Under the pieces are notes generated by a model. That model saw only the letters and a program-made list of their open reading frames with translations. It was not told the DNA's origin and ran no database searches. From Solirubrobacter deserti (GTDB lineage Bacteria; Actinomycetota; Thermoleophilia; Solirubrobacterales; Solirubrobacteraceae), in the NCBI RefSeq assembly GCF_027587175.1, contig NZ_JAPCID010000042.1:1-64000 (forward strand): a stretch of 64,000 nucleotides of DNA, in the 5' to 3' direction. Shown here in pieces: positions 52,704 through 61,764 of the stretch (its first letter is position 1; every line of letters starts with the position of its first letter). The position numbers and the translations under genes are program-made.

Positions 52704-52737
52704 ACGAACGGCCCGCCGGGGAAGGCGGGCCGTTCGT
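52704..52737. repeat. Perfect 14-bp hairpin
   Basis: ACGAACGGCCCGCC and its complement flank GGGGAA. It lies about 80 bp upstream of the secreted-protein gene on the minus strand. On that strand the sequence after the stem is CGTTTGCG, a poor terminator tail, so a structural or attenuator role is possible. Confidence 0.7.
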
Positions 52738-52978
52738 GATGCTGAGAAGCGGTAGGCCGGGGGTCAATCGGCGTCCGCCTCGAGGCGCCGGCTGGAGGGT
52801 TGTGCCGGTGCCGTATGGAGGAGGGAATCGTGGGTCAAACGATCCCTTGTGCATGGCGAGAGAGCTGCCGAGCCAAAGTCAGCTCCCCGCCTATGTCAGT
52901 TCGACGTCCATGTCGCCGCGGCTCCCGGGGGGTCAGTCCGTCGGCCGCTGAGCGAATGATGCGCTTCTCGCGTTGCTT

Positions 52979-53012
52979 AAACCTTGGAGAAACCTTGGCG
53001 AGCCGATAGCTT
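52979..53012 (+). promoter_or_regulatory. SARP binding site and promoter
   Basis: AAACCTTGG occurs at 52979-52987 and 52990-52998, an 11-bp period. The second copy is eight bases upstream of TAGCTT (53007-53012), which is the published geometry for SARP sites such as that of AfsR at afsS. It stands in front of the SARP gene itself. Confidence 0.8.
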
Positions 53013-53024
53013 GCCGCTCACACG

Positions 53025-56000
53025 GTGGTCGAAGGCTGGGACATCCGCTTGTGCGGGCCCGTTCTCGTCGAGGCGAATGGGCGTCGACTCGACGCAGGGC
53101 TCCCAGGGCGCCAGGGGCGTCTGCTGTTCGCGTACCTGGTCCTCAACCGTAGCCGCGGCTGCCCGCGCGACGAGCTGATCGACGCCCTGTGGCCCGAAGG
53201 GCCGCCCGCCGCCGCCGACTCGGCGCTCAGCGCGCTGTTGTCGAAGCTGCGCCGCGCGCTGGGTGAAGGCGTGCTGACGGGCCGCGGCGAGCTGCGCCTG
53301 CGGCTTGAGGGCTCGGTCAGCGTGGACATCGAGAGCTCGCGGATCGCGATCGCCGAGGCCGAGGCGGCGATGGAGGCCGGCGACCACGCGTTGGCGGCGG
53401 TACGGGCGCGCGACGCGCTGCTCACCGACCTGCAGACGTTCCTGCCCGACGCCGAGGGCGGCTGGGCGGCCGAACAGCGGCGCGAGCTGGAGACGCTGCG
53501 CCTGCGCGGCCTGGAGACGCTGGCCGAGGCCGGGCTGCGGGCGGGCGGGCGTGAGCTGGGCTCGGCCGAGCAGGCGGCGCGGGCGGCGATCGCGGCGGCG
53601 CCGTTCCGCGAGTCCGCGCACCGGCTGCTGATGGAGGTCCACGAGGCCGCGGGCAACCCGGCGGAGGCGCTGCGGGCGTTCGAGGAGCTGCGGTCGCTGC
53701 TGCGCGAGGAGCTCGGCACGACGCCCGGGCCGGCCGCGATGACGGTCTTCGAGCGCGTGCTGCGCGGCGAGCCGCCTCCCACCTACCGCGGTCCGGCGCC
53801 GGTCGTCGCCTCCCCCGTCGCGCTCGAGCCCGCGCCCTGGCCCGCGCCGCTCGCGGCGGCGGTGGACCGGCACGCGCTGATCGGCCGCCGCGTCGAGCTC
53901 GCCTTCCTGGAGCGCTGCTGGCGTGAGGGCGCCGACGGGCAGCGGGCGCTCGTGCTGCTGGCCGGCGACGCCGGGATCGGGAAGACGCGGCTCGCGGCGG
54001 AACTTGCTCGCACCGCGCACGAGGACGGCGCCGCCGTGCTCTACGGGCGCTTCGACGAGGAGACCCTGACGCCGTACCAGCCCGTGGTCGAGATGCTGCG
54101 CGGCTGGTCGGCGGGCGCGCCGCTGGACGCGCTGCGCGACCGACTCGGCCCGCGCGCGGCCGAGTTGGCGATCCTGCTGCCGGAGTTCGGCCCGCCGCCC
54201 GCCGATCACGTGGGCGGCAGCGGCGTGAGCGGGGCCGAGGCCGACGCGCAGCGTTTCCGGTTCTTCGACGCCGTCGCCGCGCTGTTGGGCGAGATCGGGT
54301 CCGAGGCGCCGGTCGTGCTCGTGTTCGACGACCTCCAGTGGGCGGACCGGCCGACGCTCCAGCTGCTGCGGCACCTGGTGCGCTCGCCCGCGCCGCGGCG
54401 CGTGCTGTTCCTCGGCACCTACCGCGAGAGCGAGATCTCCGACCGCCATCCGCTGCACGAGCTGATCGGCGACCTGCGGCGCGAGGGCACGCTGCGGCGC
54501 CTGGAGCTCGGCGGGCTCGCGGAGCTCGAGGTGGGTGAGCTGGTGGCCGAGCTCGCGCACGCGCCGGCTTCGGAGTCGTTCGTGCACGCGCTCGCGGGCG
54601 AGACCGAGGGCAACCCGTTCTTCATCGAGGAGGTCGTGCGCCACGTCCGCGAGACCGCGGGCGCGTTGAGCGAGGAGGTGACGCTGGAGGAGGCGGGCGT
54701 GCCGGACGGCGTGCGCGAGGTCACCTCCCGGCGGCTGCGCCGGCTGAGCGAACCGACGCACGCCGTGCTGCTCGTGGCCTCGGTCATCGGGCGCGAGTTC
54801 GACTACGACGTGCTCGCGACGGTCGTCGACCGGCCCGACGACGACCTGGTGGAGGCCTTGGAGGAGGCCGTCGAGGCGCGCGTGCTGCGGGAGATCGGGC
54901 ACGTGGGCCGCTACGGCTTCACGCACGGCCTGGTCCGGGCGACGCTCTACGACTCGATCTCCCAGCTGCGGCGCGCGCGGCTGCACGGGCGGGTGGGCGA
55001 GACGCTCGTGTCCCTGCGTGGTGGCGACCTGGACCCGCACCTGGCGATGCTCGCCCACCACTTCGCGCAGGCCGCGCCGGTGGAGCGTCCGGATCGGGCG
55101 ATCGACTTCGCGCTGGCCGCGGCGCGGCGGGCGGACCGGCTGCTGGCCTGGGAGGAGGCCGCGCAGCACTACCGGGCGGCGCTGCGCGCGCGGGAGCTCT
55201 CGGGCGCGGTCGACGACCACGTGCGCGCGGAGCTGCTGCTGGCGCTCGGCGCGTCGGAGGAGCGCGCGGGGATGGAGAGCGAGGCGCGCGAGAGCTTCGC
55301 CGCCGCGATCCGCGTCGCGCGCGGGCTGCACGACCCGGTGCTGCTCACGCGCGGCGTGCTGGGGCAGGCCGGCCCGTGGTCGGCGCTTTCGCGCTCGGAC
55401 CCCGAGCGCGTCGCGCTGCTGGACGAGGCGATGACCGAGCTGCCCGAGGACGACTCCCCGCTGCGCGCGCGGCTGCTCGCCCGCATGTCGCTCGAGCTCT
55501 ACTACGCGGGCGAGCCGGAGCTGCGGCTGTCGCTCTCGGACGAGGCGCTGCGGATCGCGCGCCGGCTCGGCGATCCCCGGACGCTCGCCGCCTGCCTGGA
55601 CGCGCGCCACTACGCGCTGTGGCGGCCCGAGAACACCGAGGAGCGGCTCGCGGTGGCCGCGGAGCTGCGCGGCGTGGCCGAGCAGACCGGCGACCCGGAG
55701 CTCGAGCTCCAGGGCGCCGCCTGGACGATCATCGACCTGATGGAGCTCGGCGACATCGACGGCGTCGACATCCAGATCGCGGCGGTGTCGAAGTTGGCCG
55801 ACGCCCTGCACCGGCCGATCTGGCTGTGGTGGGCGGGCCTGTTCCGCGCCACCCGCGCGTTGCTGGACGGCCGCTTCGACGAGGCCGAGCAGCTCGCCCA
55901 GGAGACGCTGGCGATCGGCCAGCGCGGCCAGGCCGAGAACGCCCTGCACTACTACGCGCAGTGCATGTACTCGGTCCGCCGCGAGCAGGGCCGGCTCGCC

Positions 56001-56582
56001 GAGGTCGAGGGCGCCGTGCGCAACTTCATCGAGCTCTACCCGGCGATCCCCGCGTGGCGCTCGGCCCTGGCGCTGCTGCTGATCGAGCTGGGCCGGCCGG
56101 ACGAGGCGCGCGCGGAGTTCGAGGTGATGGCCGCCAGCGGGTTCGACATCCCGCGCGACGCCAACTGGCTCGTCGCGGTGACCGTGCTCGCCGAGGTGTG
56201 CGGCGCGCTGGGCGACGCCGCGCGCGCGGGCCAGCTGTACGCGATGCTCGAGCCGTACGCGGGCCGCAACGTGGTCGTGGGCCGCAACGCCACCTTCAAT
56301 GGGTCGGCCTCGTGGTTGCTGGGGCTGCTGGCCGCGGCGCAGGGGCGATACGAGCTGGCCGAGTCACACTTCGCCGCAGCGCAGGAGATGCACGTGGCGA
56401 TGGGCGCGCGGCCCTTCCAGGCGCGCACGCAGGTGGCGTGGGCGGAGATGCTCCTGGCTCAGGGGGACGTCGAGCGCGCGTCGGAGATGCTCGCGGACGC
56501 GATCCTGGTCGCGGACGCGTTGGGGATGGTCGTGTTGGCCGAGCGGGCGCGGTCCTTGGTGCCGGCGGCCAAACCGGCCTAG
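53025..56582 (+). CDS. Large SARP-family regulator (AfsR-like)
   Basis: An 1185-residue transcription activator. Residues 5-98 form an OmpR/PhoB-type winged helix (R-L-L-F-A-Y-L-V-L-N-R, S-A-L-S-A-L-L-S-K-L-R-R-A-L), about 100-245 the BTAD domain ending L-R-E-E-L-G-T-T-P-G-P, and from about 285 an AAA/STAND ATPase with Walker A G-D-A-G-I-G-K-T (314-321) and Walker B V-V-L-V-F-D-D-L-Q-W-A-D (about 428-439). The rest is TPR-like helices. SARPs usually switch on secondary metabolism, but no cluster is visible here. GTG start 12 bases after a -10. Confidence 0.92.
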   Translation: MVEGWDIRLCGPVLVEANGRRLDAGLPGRQGRLLFAYLVLNRSRGCPRDELIDALWPEGPPAAADSALSALLSKLRRALGEGVLTGRGELRLRLEGSVSVDIESSRIAIAEAEAAMEAGDHALAAVRARDALLTDLQTFLPDAEGGWAAEQRRELETLRLRGLETLAEAGLRAGGRELGSAEQAARAAIAAAPFRESAHRLLMEVHEAAGNPAEALRAFEELRSLLREELGTTPGPAAMTVFERVLRGEPPPTYRGPAPVVASPVALEPAPWPAPLAAAVDRHALIGRRVELAFLERCWREGADGQRALVLLAGDAGIGKTRLAAELARTAHEDGAAVLYGRFDEETLTPYQPVVEMLRGWSAGAPLDALRDRLGPRAAELAILLPEFGPPPADHVGGSGVSGAEADAQRFRFFDAVAALLGEIGSEAPVVLVFDDLQWADRPTLQLLRHLVRSPAPRRVLFLGTYRESEISDRHPLHELIGDLRREGTLRRLELGGLAELEVGELVAELAHAPASESFVHALAGETEGNPFFIEEVVRHVRETAGALSEEVTLEEAGVPDGVREVTSRRLRRLSEPTHAVLLVASVIGREFDYDVLATVVDRPDDDLVEALEEAVEARVLREIGHVGRYGFTHGLVRATLYDSISQLRRARLHGRVGETLVSLRGGDLDPHLAMLAHHFAQAAPVERPDRAIDFALAAARRADRLLAWEEAAQHYRAALRARELSGAVDDHVRAELLLALGASEERAGMESEARESFAAAIRVARGLHDPVLLTRGVLGQAGPWSALSRSDPERVALLDEAMTELPEDDSPLRARLLARMSLELYYAGEPELRLSLSDEALRIARRLGDPRTLAACLDARHYALWRPENTEERLAVAAELRGVAEQTGDPELELQGAAWTIIDLMELGDIDGVDIQIAAVSKLADALHRPIWLWWAGLFRATRALLDGRFDEAEQLAQETLAIGQRGQAENALHYYAQCMYSVRREQGRLAEVEGAVRNFIELYPAIPAWRSALALLLIELGRPDEARAEFEVMAASGFDIPRDANWLVAVTVLAEVCGALGDAARAGQLYAMLEPYAGRNVVVGRNATFNGSASWLLGLLAAAQGRYELAESHFAAAQEMHVAMGARPFQARTQVAWAEMLLAQGDVERASEMLADAILVADALGMVVLAERARSLVPAAKPA

Positions 56583-56608
56583 GGGGCGAAACCGTCCGCC
56601 TCGGGGCC

Positions 56609-56614
56609 TAGGTT
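56609..56614 (+). promoter_or_regulatory. Candidate -10 box of radA, leaderless
   Basis: TAGGTT ends seven bases before the radA ATG. Confidence 0.4.
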
Positions 56615-56621
56615 CTTCGAC

Positions 56622-57974
56622 ATGCCCCGCGCGACCACCGTCTTCGTCTGCTCCGCCTGCGCCGCCGAGACGCCGCGCTGGATGGGGCAGTGCCCCGGCT
56701 GCAACGCGTGGAACACGCTGGTCGAGGAGAACCGCGGCGCGGCCGCGAGGAAGGGCGGCGGCGGAGCGCCGCGCGCGGCGGCGACGAGGCCGACCCGGCT
56801 CGCCGAGGTCGCCGCGGAGCGCCACGCGCGCCTGCACACGGGCATCGGCGAGTTGGACCGCGTGCTCGGGGGAGGGCTGGTGCCCGGCAGCCTCGTCCTG
56901 CTCGGCGGGTCGCCCGGAATCGGCAAGTCGACGCTCACGAACATGGCGCTCGGCAACCTCGAGGGCGCGGGGCGCAAGACGCTCTACGTCTCCGGGGAGG
57001 AATCCGCGGCGCAGATCCGGCTGCGCGCCGAGCGGCTGCCCGGCGCCGCTTTGCAGGTGCCCGTGCTGGCCGAGACCGACCTGGACACGGTGCTGGCGAC
57101 GATGGAGGCCGAGGCGCCGGACGTGTGCGTGGTGGACTCGGTGCAGACGCTGCACGCGTCCGACCTCACGGGTGCGGCGGGCAGTGTCGGCCAGGTGCGC
57201 GAGGTCGCGGACCGGATCACGCGCGTGGCCAAGCAGCGCAACATCGCCGTGCTGCTCGTGGGCCACGTGACGAAGGAGGGCGCGCTGGCCGGGCCGCGTG
57301 TGCTCGAGCACCTCGTGGACTGCGTGCTGCAGTTCGAGGGCGAGCGCGAACGGACGTACCGCACGCTGCGGGCGCTCAAGAACCGGTTCGGCTCCACGAA
57401 CGACGTCGGCGTGTTCGAGATGAAGTCGGGCGGCCTGGTGGAAGTGCAGGACGCGTCCGCGCGCTTCGTCGGCGAGGCGACGCGCGCGCCCGGGAGCGTC
57501 GTGCTGGCGGCGATGGAGGGCTCGCGGCCGCTGCTGGTCGAGGTGCAGGCGCTCGTCTCGCCCTCCGAGCTCGTGCCGCCCCGGCGGGTGGTCAACGGGA
57601 TCGATCGCAACCGGCTCGCGCTCGTGCTGGCCGTGCTGGCCCGGCACGCCGGGATCGGGGCCGGAAGCGCCGACGTGTTCGTCAACGTCGCGGGCGGCGT
57701 CCGGATCGACGAGCCGGGTGCGGACCTCGCGGTCGCGCTGGCCGTCGCGAGCGCTGTGCGCGGCGTCACGATGGGTGAGAGCACGCCGATCGCGTGCTTC
57801 GGCGAGATCGGCCTCACCGGCGAGCTGCGGTCCGTCGCGCACGACGACCGGCGCCGCGCGGAGGCGGCGAAGTTCGGCCTGTCACCGGTACTGTCACCCG
57901 GTCCGGAGACACCCACTCTGCGCGCTGCGGTGCGGGCCGCACTCGGCGCTCCGCTCGCCCGTGTAGCAGCCTGA
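56622..57974 (+). CDS. radA: DNA repair protein RadA (Sms)
   Basis: RecA-like motor that promotes branch migration and processing of recombination intermediates. The 450-residue protein has the zinc finger Cys10-Cys13-Cys24-Cys27, Walker A G-G-S-P-G-I-G-K-S-T (95-104), the RadA-specific K-N-R-F-G (253-257), and a C-terminal Lon-like domain ending R-A-A-L-G-A-P-L. It lies just upstream of disA, the usual neighbour. AlkA, sir2 and this gene are the DNA-repair-linked items in the window. Confidence 0.96.
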   Translation: MPRATTVFVCSACAAETPRWMGQCPGCNAWNTLVEENRGAAARKGGGGAPRAAATRPTRLAEVAAERHARLHTGIGELDRVLGGGLVPGSLVLLGGSPGIGKSTLTNMALGNLEGAGRKTLYVSGEESAAQIRLRAERLPGAALQVPVLAETDLDTVLATMEAEAPDVCVVDSVQTLHASDLTGAAGSVGQVREVADRITRVAKQRNIAVLLVGHVTKEGALAGPRVLEHLVDCVLQFEGERERTYRTLRALKNRFGSTNDVGVFEMKSGGLVEVQDASARFVGEATRAPGSVVLAAMEGSRPLLVEVQALVSPSELVPPRRVVNGIDRNRLALVLAVLARHAGIGAGSADVFVNVAGGVRIDEPGADLAVALAVASAVRGVTMGESTPIACFGEIGLTGELRSVAHDDRRRAEAAKFGLSPVLSPGPETPTLRAAVRAALGAPLARVAA

Positions 57975-57987
57975 TTCACTTTCGTCA

Positions 57988-58027
57988 AGCCCCCCGATTT
58001 GGCTCTGGAACGGGAAAAATCGGGGCT
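57988..58027. repeat. Inverted repeat between radA and disA
   Basis: CCCCGATTT (57992-58000) and AAATCGGGG (58017-58025) form a 9-bp stem with a 16-base loop; AG-C/GCT extends it past a two-base bulge. It ends 22 bp upstream of the disA -10. Could be a radA terminator without U-run or an operator. Confidence 0.6.
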
Positions 58028-58048
58028 AAATAGCGCTTAAGTAGCTGC

Positions 58049-58054
58049 TAGAAT
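58049..58054 (+). promoter_or_regulatory. Candidate -10 box of disA, leaderless
   Basis: TAGAAT is one base from TATAAT and ends six bases before the GTG. No ribosome binding site is present. Confidence 0.5.
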
Positions 58055-58060
58055 TACATC

Positions 58061-59176
58061 GTGATGCAGCCGCGATCAGGGGAAGAGCTCAATGAGCTCG
58101 AAGCGCGGCAAGAGCCCCGGTTGGTGAAGGCCCTCGAGATGGTCGCACCGGGGACCGCGGTACGCGAGGGAATCGACAACATCGTCCACGCGCGCACCGG
58201 CGGTCTGATCGTCATCGGCGATCCCGACGAGCTGGCGTTCTTGTTCTCAGGCGGTATCCGGCTGGATATCGACTACACGCCTGCGCTCGTCTACCAGCTC
58301 GCGAAGATGGACGGCGCGATCGCGCTCAACGCCAACGCGACCAAGATCGCGTGGTGCAACGTGCAGCTGATGCCCGACCCGACGATCCTCACGTCGGAGA
58401 CCGGCACGCGCCACCGCACGGCCGAGCGCATCTCCAAGCAGACCGACGCGCTGGTGATCGCCGTCTCGCAGCGCCGCGACGTCGTCTCGCTGTACGTCGA
58501 TGGCGCGAAGTACATCCTCGAGGAGATCCCCGCGGTGCTCGCCAAGGCCAACCAGGCCCTGGCCACGCTGGACAAGTATCGCTCCCGCCTGGATCAGGTC
58601 TCCACGCGCCTCACGGCGCTGGAGTTCGAAGGCGGGGTCACGCTCCACGACGTCCTCACCGTCCTGCAGCGCGCCGAGCTGGTGACGCGCATGGCGGTGG
58701 AGATCGAGCGCTACATCGTCGAGCTCGGCACCGAGGGCCGCCTGATCGAGATGCAGCTCGAGGAGACGATGGTCGGCGTCGCGGGCGACAAGGCCGCGCT
58801 GCTGCACGACTATCTGGCCGATCCCGTCGAGGACGCGTTCGCGATGGCGCTCGACGGCATCTCGCGCCTGCCGCATCAGGACCTGCTCGACTTCGGTCGC
58901 CTCGCCGAGCTGCTCGGCTATGACCGCAAGGTCAACACGCTGGACTATCCCGTCTCGCCCCGCGGCTACCGCATCCTCGGCCGCATCCCGCGGCTCCCGA
59001 AGCTGGTGGTGCAGAACATCGTCCGCGAGTTCCGCGGGCTGGACGAGATCTTGGCCGCCACCGATCCAGAGCTGGAGTCGGTGGAGGGCGTTGGTGAAAT
59101 CCGGGCGAAGGACATCCGCGAGGGCCTTCGCCGCCTGCAGGAGATCAACCTCGTGGACCGCTACTTGCAAACCTGA
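58061..59176 (+). CDS. disA: DNA integrity scanning protein DisA, diadenylate cyclase
   Basis: Makes c-di-AMP from two ATP and slows when bound to branched DNA. The 371-residue octamer-forming protein has the DAC motifs D-G-A (84-86) and R-H-R (117-119), a linker of helices, and a C-terminal HhH domain (V-E-G-V-G-E-I-R-A-K-D-I). Start GTG at 58061; the next codon is ATG at 58064, so either may be used, and the -10 supports the first. radA, disA and carD are adjacent, linking DNA repair, c-di-AMP and transcription. Confidence 0.96.
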   Translation: MMQPRSGEELNELEARQEPRLVKALEMVAPGTAVREGIDNIVHARTGGLIVIGDPDELAFLFSGGIRLDIDYTPALVYQLAKMDGAIALNANATKIAWCNVQLMPDPTILTSETGTRHRTAERISKQTDALVIAVSQRRDVVSLYVDGAKYILEEIPAVLAKANQALATLDKYRSRLDQVSTRLTALEFEGGVTLHDVLTVLQRAELVTRMAVEIERYIVELGTEGRLIEMQLEETMVGVAGDKAALLHDYLADPVEDAFAMALDGISRLPHQDLLDFGRLAELLGYDRKVNTLDYPVSPRGYRILGRIPRLPKLVVQNIVREFRGLDEILAATDPELESVEGVGEIRAKDIREGLRRLQEINLVDRYLQT

Positions 59177-59187
59177 CCCAGCAGGAA

Positions 59188-59218
59188 GGTCCGGCAGCCG
59201 GACCCCGCTTAAAGGAGG
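59188..59218 (+). promoter_or_regulatory. Hairpin and distant Shine-Dalgarno ahead of carD
   Basis: GGTCCGG-CAG-CCGGACC is a 7-bp hairpin (59188-59204). AAAGGAGG (59211-59218) is a perfect Shine-Dalgarno but lies 17 bases before the carD ATG; an in-frame ATT at 59227 is at the ideal spacing. Confidence 0.6.
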
Positions 59219-59235
59219 AACCCCCAATTCCCGAC

Positions 59236-59808
59236 ATGGCTATTGACCTCGAGGATCTCGAGATCGAGCGTGAGATCGTCAACATCGAGTTCGAGATCGG
59301 CGACAACGTGGTCTACCCGCATCATGGGGCCGGCCAGGTAGTCAAGAAGGAGGAGAAGAACATCCTCGGCGAGGTGCGCGAGTACCTCACGATCAAGATC
59401 CTCCACAACGACATGACGGTCATGGTGCCGTGCGCGAACGCCGGCAAGGCGGGCCTGCGCCGGGTGATCGACGAGGAGACCGTCAAGGCGGTCCTCGGCG
59501 TTCTTGCCGCCGACGTGTCGGAGATGCCGAAGAACTGGAACCGGCGCTTCAAGCACAACCGGGACAAGATCAAGACCGGCGACATCTACGAGCTCGCCGA
59601 GGTCGTTCGCAATCTTGCCGTCCGCGAGCAGGACAAGGGCCTGTCGACGGGCGAGAAGCAGATGTACACCCGCGCCAAGAAGATCCTGGCGTCGGAGATG
59701 ATGTACGCGCTCGAGAAGACCGAGGACGAGGCCGAGGCCTACCTCGACGAGATTCTCCTCCGCACGGCTGACGAGCTCGCCGCCGCGTCCGCGGCGTCCG
59801 CTGAGTAA
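59236..59808 (+). CDS. carD: CarD-family transcriptional regulator
   Basis: RNA polymerase-binding factor of 190 residues that stabilises open complexes. It starts the RID with F-E-I-G-D-N-V-V-Y-P-H-H-G-A-G-Q-V (about 19-35) and ends in the helical DNA-contact domain (W-N-R-R-F-K-H-N, L-S-T-G-E-K-Q-M-Y-T-R-A-K-K-I-L). The first 18 residues are an acidic extension (M-A-I-D-L-E-D-L-E-I-E). A consensus Shine-Dalgarno lies 17 bases before the ATG. ispD follows directly, as in mycobacteria. Confidence 0.95.
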   Translation: MAIDLEDLEIEREIVNIEFEIGDNVVYPHHGAGQVVKKEEKNILGEVREYLTIKILHNDMTVMVPCANAGKAGLRRVIDEETVKAVLGVLAADVSEMPKNWNRRFKHNRDKIKTGDIYELAEVVRNLAVREQDKGLSTGEKQMYTRAKKILASEMMYALEKTEDEAEAYLDEILLRTADELAAASAASAE

Positions 59809-59827
59809 CAGGTCCGTCGCGCTCCTG

Positions 59828-60463
59828 GTGGCCGCGGGCTCTGGCTCGCGGCTTGGCGCCTCGATTCCGAAGGCGTTCGTCCCGGTCGCCGGGCGGCCGA
59901 TGATCGAGTGGTCCGTGGCCGCGCTGCGCGCGGCCGGGATCTCCGAGATCGTGGTCGCCCTGCCTGAGGGCGCCTCCGCGCCAGAGGGGTGCGTCGGCGT
60001 GCGCGGCGGCGCGACCCGCTCGGAGTCCGTGCGCGCGGCGCTGAGCGCCGTGTACTCGGCCCCCACCCACCCCGTCGTGGTGCACGACGCGGCGCGGCCG
60101 CTGGTCGAGCCGTCGCTGTTCACCCGCGTGGTGGACGCGCTCGACGACGCGGACTGCGCGATCGCCGCCGCACGCGTGACGGACACGATCAAGGAGGCCG
60201 ACGGCGATGTGGTCGTGGCGACCCACGACCGATCGCGCCTGTGGGCGGTGCAGACGCCGCAGGCCTTCCGGCGCGGCGCGCTGGAAGCGGCGCTGAGCGT
60301 GGATGCCGCGATCCTCGCGCGCGCCACGGACGACGCCTGGCTCGTCGAGCGCGGCGGCGGGACCGTGCGCGTGGTGGAGTCCTCACCCGCGAACTTCAAG
60401 GTGACGACGCCGCACGACCTGCGCGTCGCCGAGCTGCTGCTCGGAGAGCGCGTGCGATCCTGA
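59828..60463 (+). CDS. ispD: 2-C-methyl-D-erythritol 4-phosphate cytidylyltransferase
   Basis: MEP-pathway enzyme that activates methylerythritol phosphate with CTP. Motifs: A-A-G-S-G-S-R-L-G (2-10, nucleotide loop), [13 protein letters not shown] and A-V-Q-T-P-Q-A-F-R. From this GTG the protein would begin M-A-A-G and lack the first beta strand; the in-frame codons upstream (S-V-A-L-L-V) supply it exactly, but the only start there is a CTG at 59801 overlapping carD (C-T-G-A-G). The true start is therefore probably upstream. Confidence 0.9.
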   Translation: MAAGSGSRLGASIPKAFVPVAGRPMIEWSVAALRAAGISEIVVALPEGASAPEGCVGVRGGATRSESVRAALSAVYSAPTHPVVVHDAARPLVEPSLFTRVVDALDDADCAIAAARVTDTIKEADGDVVVATHDRSRLWAVQTPQAFRRGALEAALSVDAAILARATDDAWLVERGGGTVRVVESSPANFKVTTPHDLRVAELLLGERVRS

Positions 60464-60472
60464 ATCGCACGA

Positions 60473-61303
60473 ATGCTCACCGACTACCACGTGCACCTGC
60501 GGCCGGACGGCAACGACTCGACGGCCACCCGATACTTCACCGCCGCCAACGCCGAGCACTATCGCGAGGTAGCCGCCTCGCGCGGCGTCGAGGAGCTCGG
60601 CGTCTCCGAGCACGTCCACCGCTTCTCCGCCGCGCTCGACGTGTGGCAGCACCCGTTCTGGCGCCAGAGCGCGGTCGACGACCTGGACGCCTATGTCGGC
60701 TTCGTGCGCGAGGAGACCGACCTCAAGCTCGGCATCGAGGCCGACTACATCAAGGGCCGCGAGGACCGGATGGCCAACCTGCTCGAAGCGCACGAGTGGG
60801 ACTACGTGGTCGGCTCGGTGCACTTCCTCGGCGACTTCGCCGTGGACTTCGACGACGAGACCGACATCTGGCGCCAGGAGATGTCGGCGGAGCGCGTGTG
60901 GGCGAAGTACTTCGAGGCGCTCGCCGAGTCCGCCCGGTGCGGGCTCTACGACATCATCTCCCACCCCGACCTCGTGAAGATCTGGGGCAAGGCCCGGCCG
61001 GTGCCGGAGAAGGACCTGCGGTTCTTCTACGAGCCGGCCGTCGAGGCGATGCTCGAGGGCAACGTGGCGATGGAGCTGTCCACCGCCGGGCTGCGCAAGC
61101 CGGTGGGCGAGATGTACCCGGCGCGCGCGTACCTGGAGATGGCGGTCGACGCCGGCGTGCCGATCGCGCTGTCCTCGGACGCGCACATTCCCGACCACCT
61201 CGCGTACGGCTACGAACAGGCGGTCGAGCTGCTGCAGGACGTCGGTGTGAAGGAGCTCGCGGTGTTCGAGAAGCGCCAGCGCCGGCTGGAGCCGCTGGGG
61301 TGA
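60473..61303 (+). CDS. PHP-domain histidinol-phosphatase (HisJ type)
   Basis: A 276-residue phosphatase with the PHP metal motifs D-Y-H-V-H-L (4-9), S-E-H-V-H, G-I-E-A-D-Y, G-S-V-H-F, S-H-P-D and S-S-D-A-H. It matches the HisJ family that hydrolyses histidinol phosphate, the eighth step of histidine synthesis, but lies apart from other his genes, between ispD and ispF, so the substrate should be tested. Confidence 0.85.
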   Translation: MLTDYHVHLRPDGNDSTATRYFTAANAEHYREVAASRGVEELGVSEHVHRFSAALDVWQHPFWRQSAVDDLDAYVGFVREETDLKLGIEADYIKGREDRMANLLEAHEWDYVVGSVHFLGDFAVDFDDETDIWRQEMSAERVWAKYFEALAESARCGLYDIISHPDLVKIWGKARPVPEKDLRFFYEPAVEAMLEGNVAMELSTAGLRKPVGEMYPARAYLEMAVDAGVPIALSSDAHIPDHLAYGYEQAVELLQDVGVKELAVFEKRQRRLEPLG

Positions 61304-61764
61304 GGTCGGGGCTCGGGATCGACTCCCACCGCTTCGCCGAGGGGCGGCGGCTGGTGCTGGGCGGCGTCGAGATCCCGCACGATCGCGGGCTCGAGGGCCA
61401 CTCCGACGCGGACGTGCTCGCGCACGCGGTGACGGACGCGATCCTGGGCGCGGCGGCGCTGGGCGACATCGGCCAGCACTTCCCAGACACGGACTCGGCG
61501 TTCAAGGACGCCGACTCGATCGCGCTGCTGCGCGAGGCGGTCGCGCGGGTGCGCGCGGAGGGCTGGCGCGTCGAGTTCGTGGACGCGACCGTGATGATGG
61601 AGCGGCCGAAGCTCGCGCCGCACCGGTCCGCGATCATGGCCGTGCTGAGCGAGGCGGTCGGCGCGGACGTGCACGTGAAGGCGACGACCGGCGAGCGGAT
61701 GGGGTTCGTCGGGCGCGAGGAGGGCGTGGCGGCGTTGGCCGTCGCGACGCTGGACCGTGCCTGA
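61300..61764 (+). CDS. ispF: 2-C-methyl-D-erythritol 2,4-cyclodiphosphate synthase
   Basis: Makes methylerythritol cyclodiphosphate in the isoprenoid MEP pathway. The 154-residue trimer subunit has the metal site Asp8-x-His10 (G-I-D-S-H-R-F) and His42, plus [14 protein letters not shown]. The GTG overlaps the hisJ stop (GTGA), and the next gene begins inside its end. Confidence 0.95.
   Translation: MRSGLGIDSHRFAEGRRLVLGGVEIPHDRGLEGHSDADVLAHAVTDAILGAAALGDIGQHFPDTDSAFKDADSIALLREAVARVRAEGWRVEFVDATVMMERPKLAPHRSAIMAVLSEAVGADVHVKATTGERMGFVGREEGVAALAVATLDRA

Larger units (their letters stand above)
52627..53024. other. 398-bp intergenic region between divergent genes
   Basis: No convincing gene: the longest frames are short, Arg/Pro-rich and have no ribosome binding site. 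The region holds a perfect 14-bp hairpin (52704-52737) with loop GGGGAA, and, at its right end, the SARP repeats and -10. The hairpin is not followed by a T-run on either strand. Confidence 0.7.

Noticed and set aside
52736-53009. Short plus-strand genes in the gap before the SARP gene
   Set aside because: Frames of about 70 codons are Pro/Arg-rich, lack ribosome binding sites and change frame across the SARP repeats.
53025-56582. Secondary-metabolite gene cluster around the SARP
   Set aside because: The neighbours are housekeeping genes (radA, disA) and a secreted protein; no synthase or tailoring genes are present.
60473-61303. DNA polymerase X-type PHP domain
   Set aside because: The protein is a stand-alone 276-residue PHP enzyme with HisJ-type motifs and no polymerase domain.
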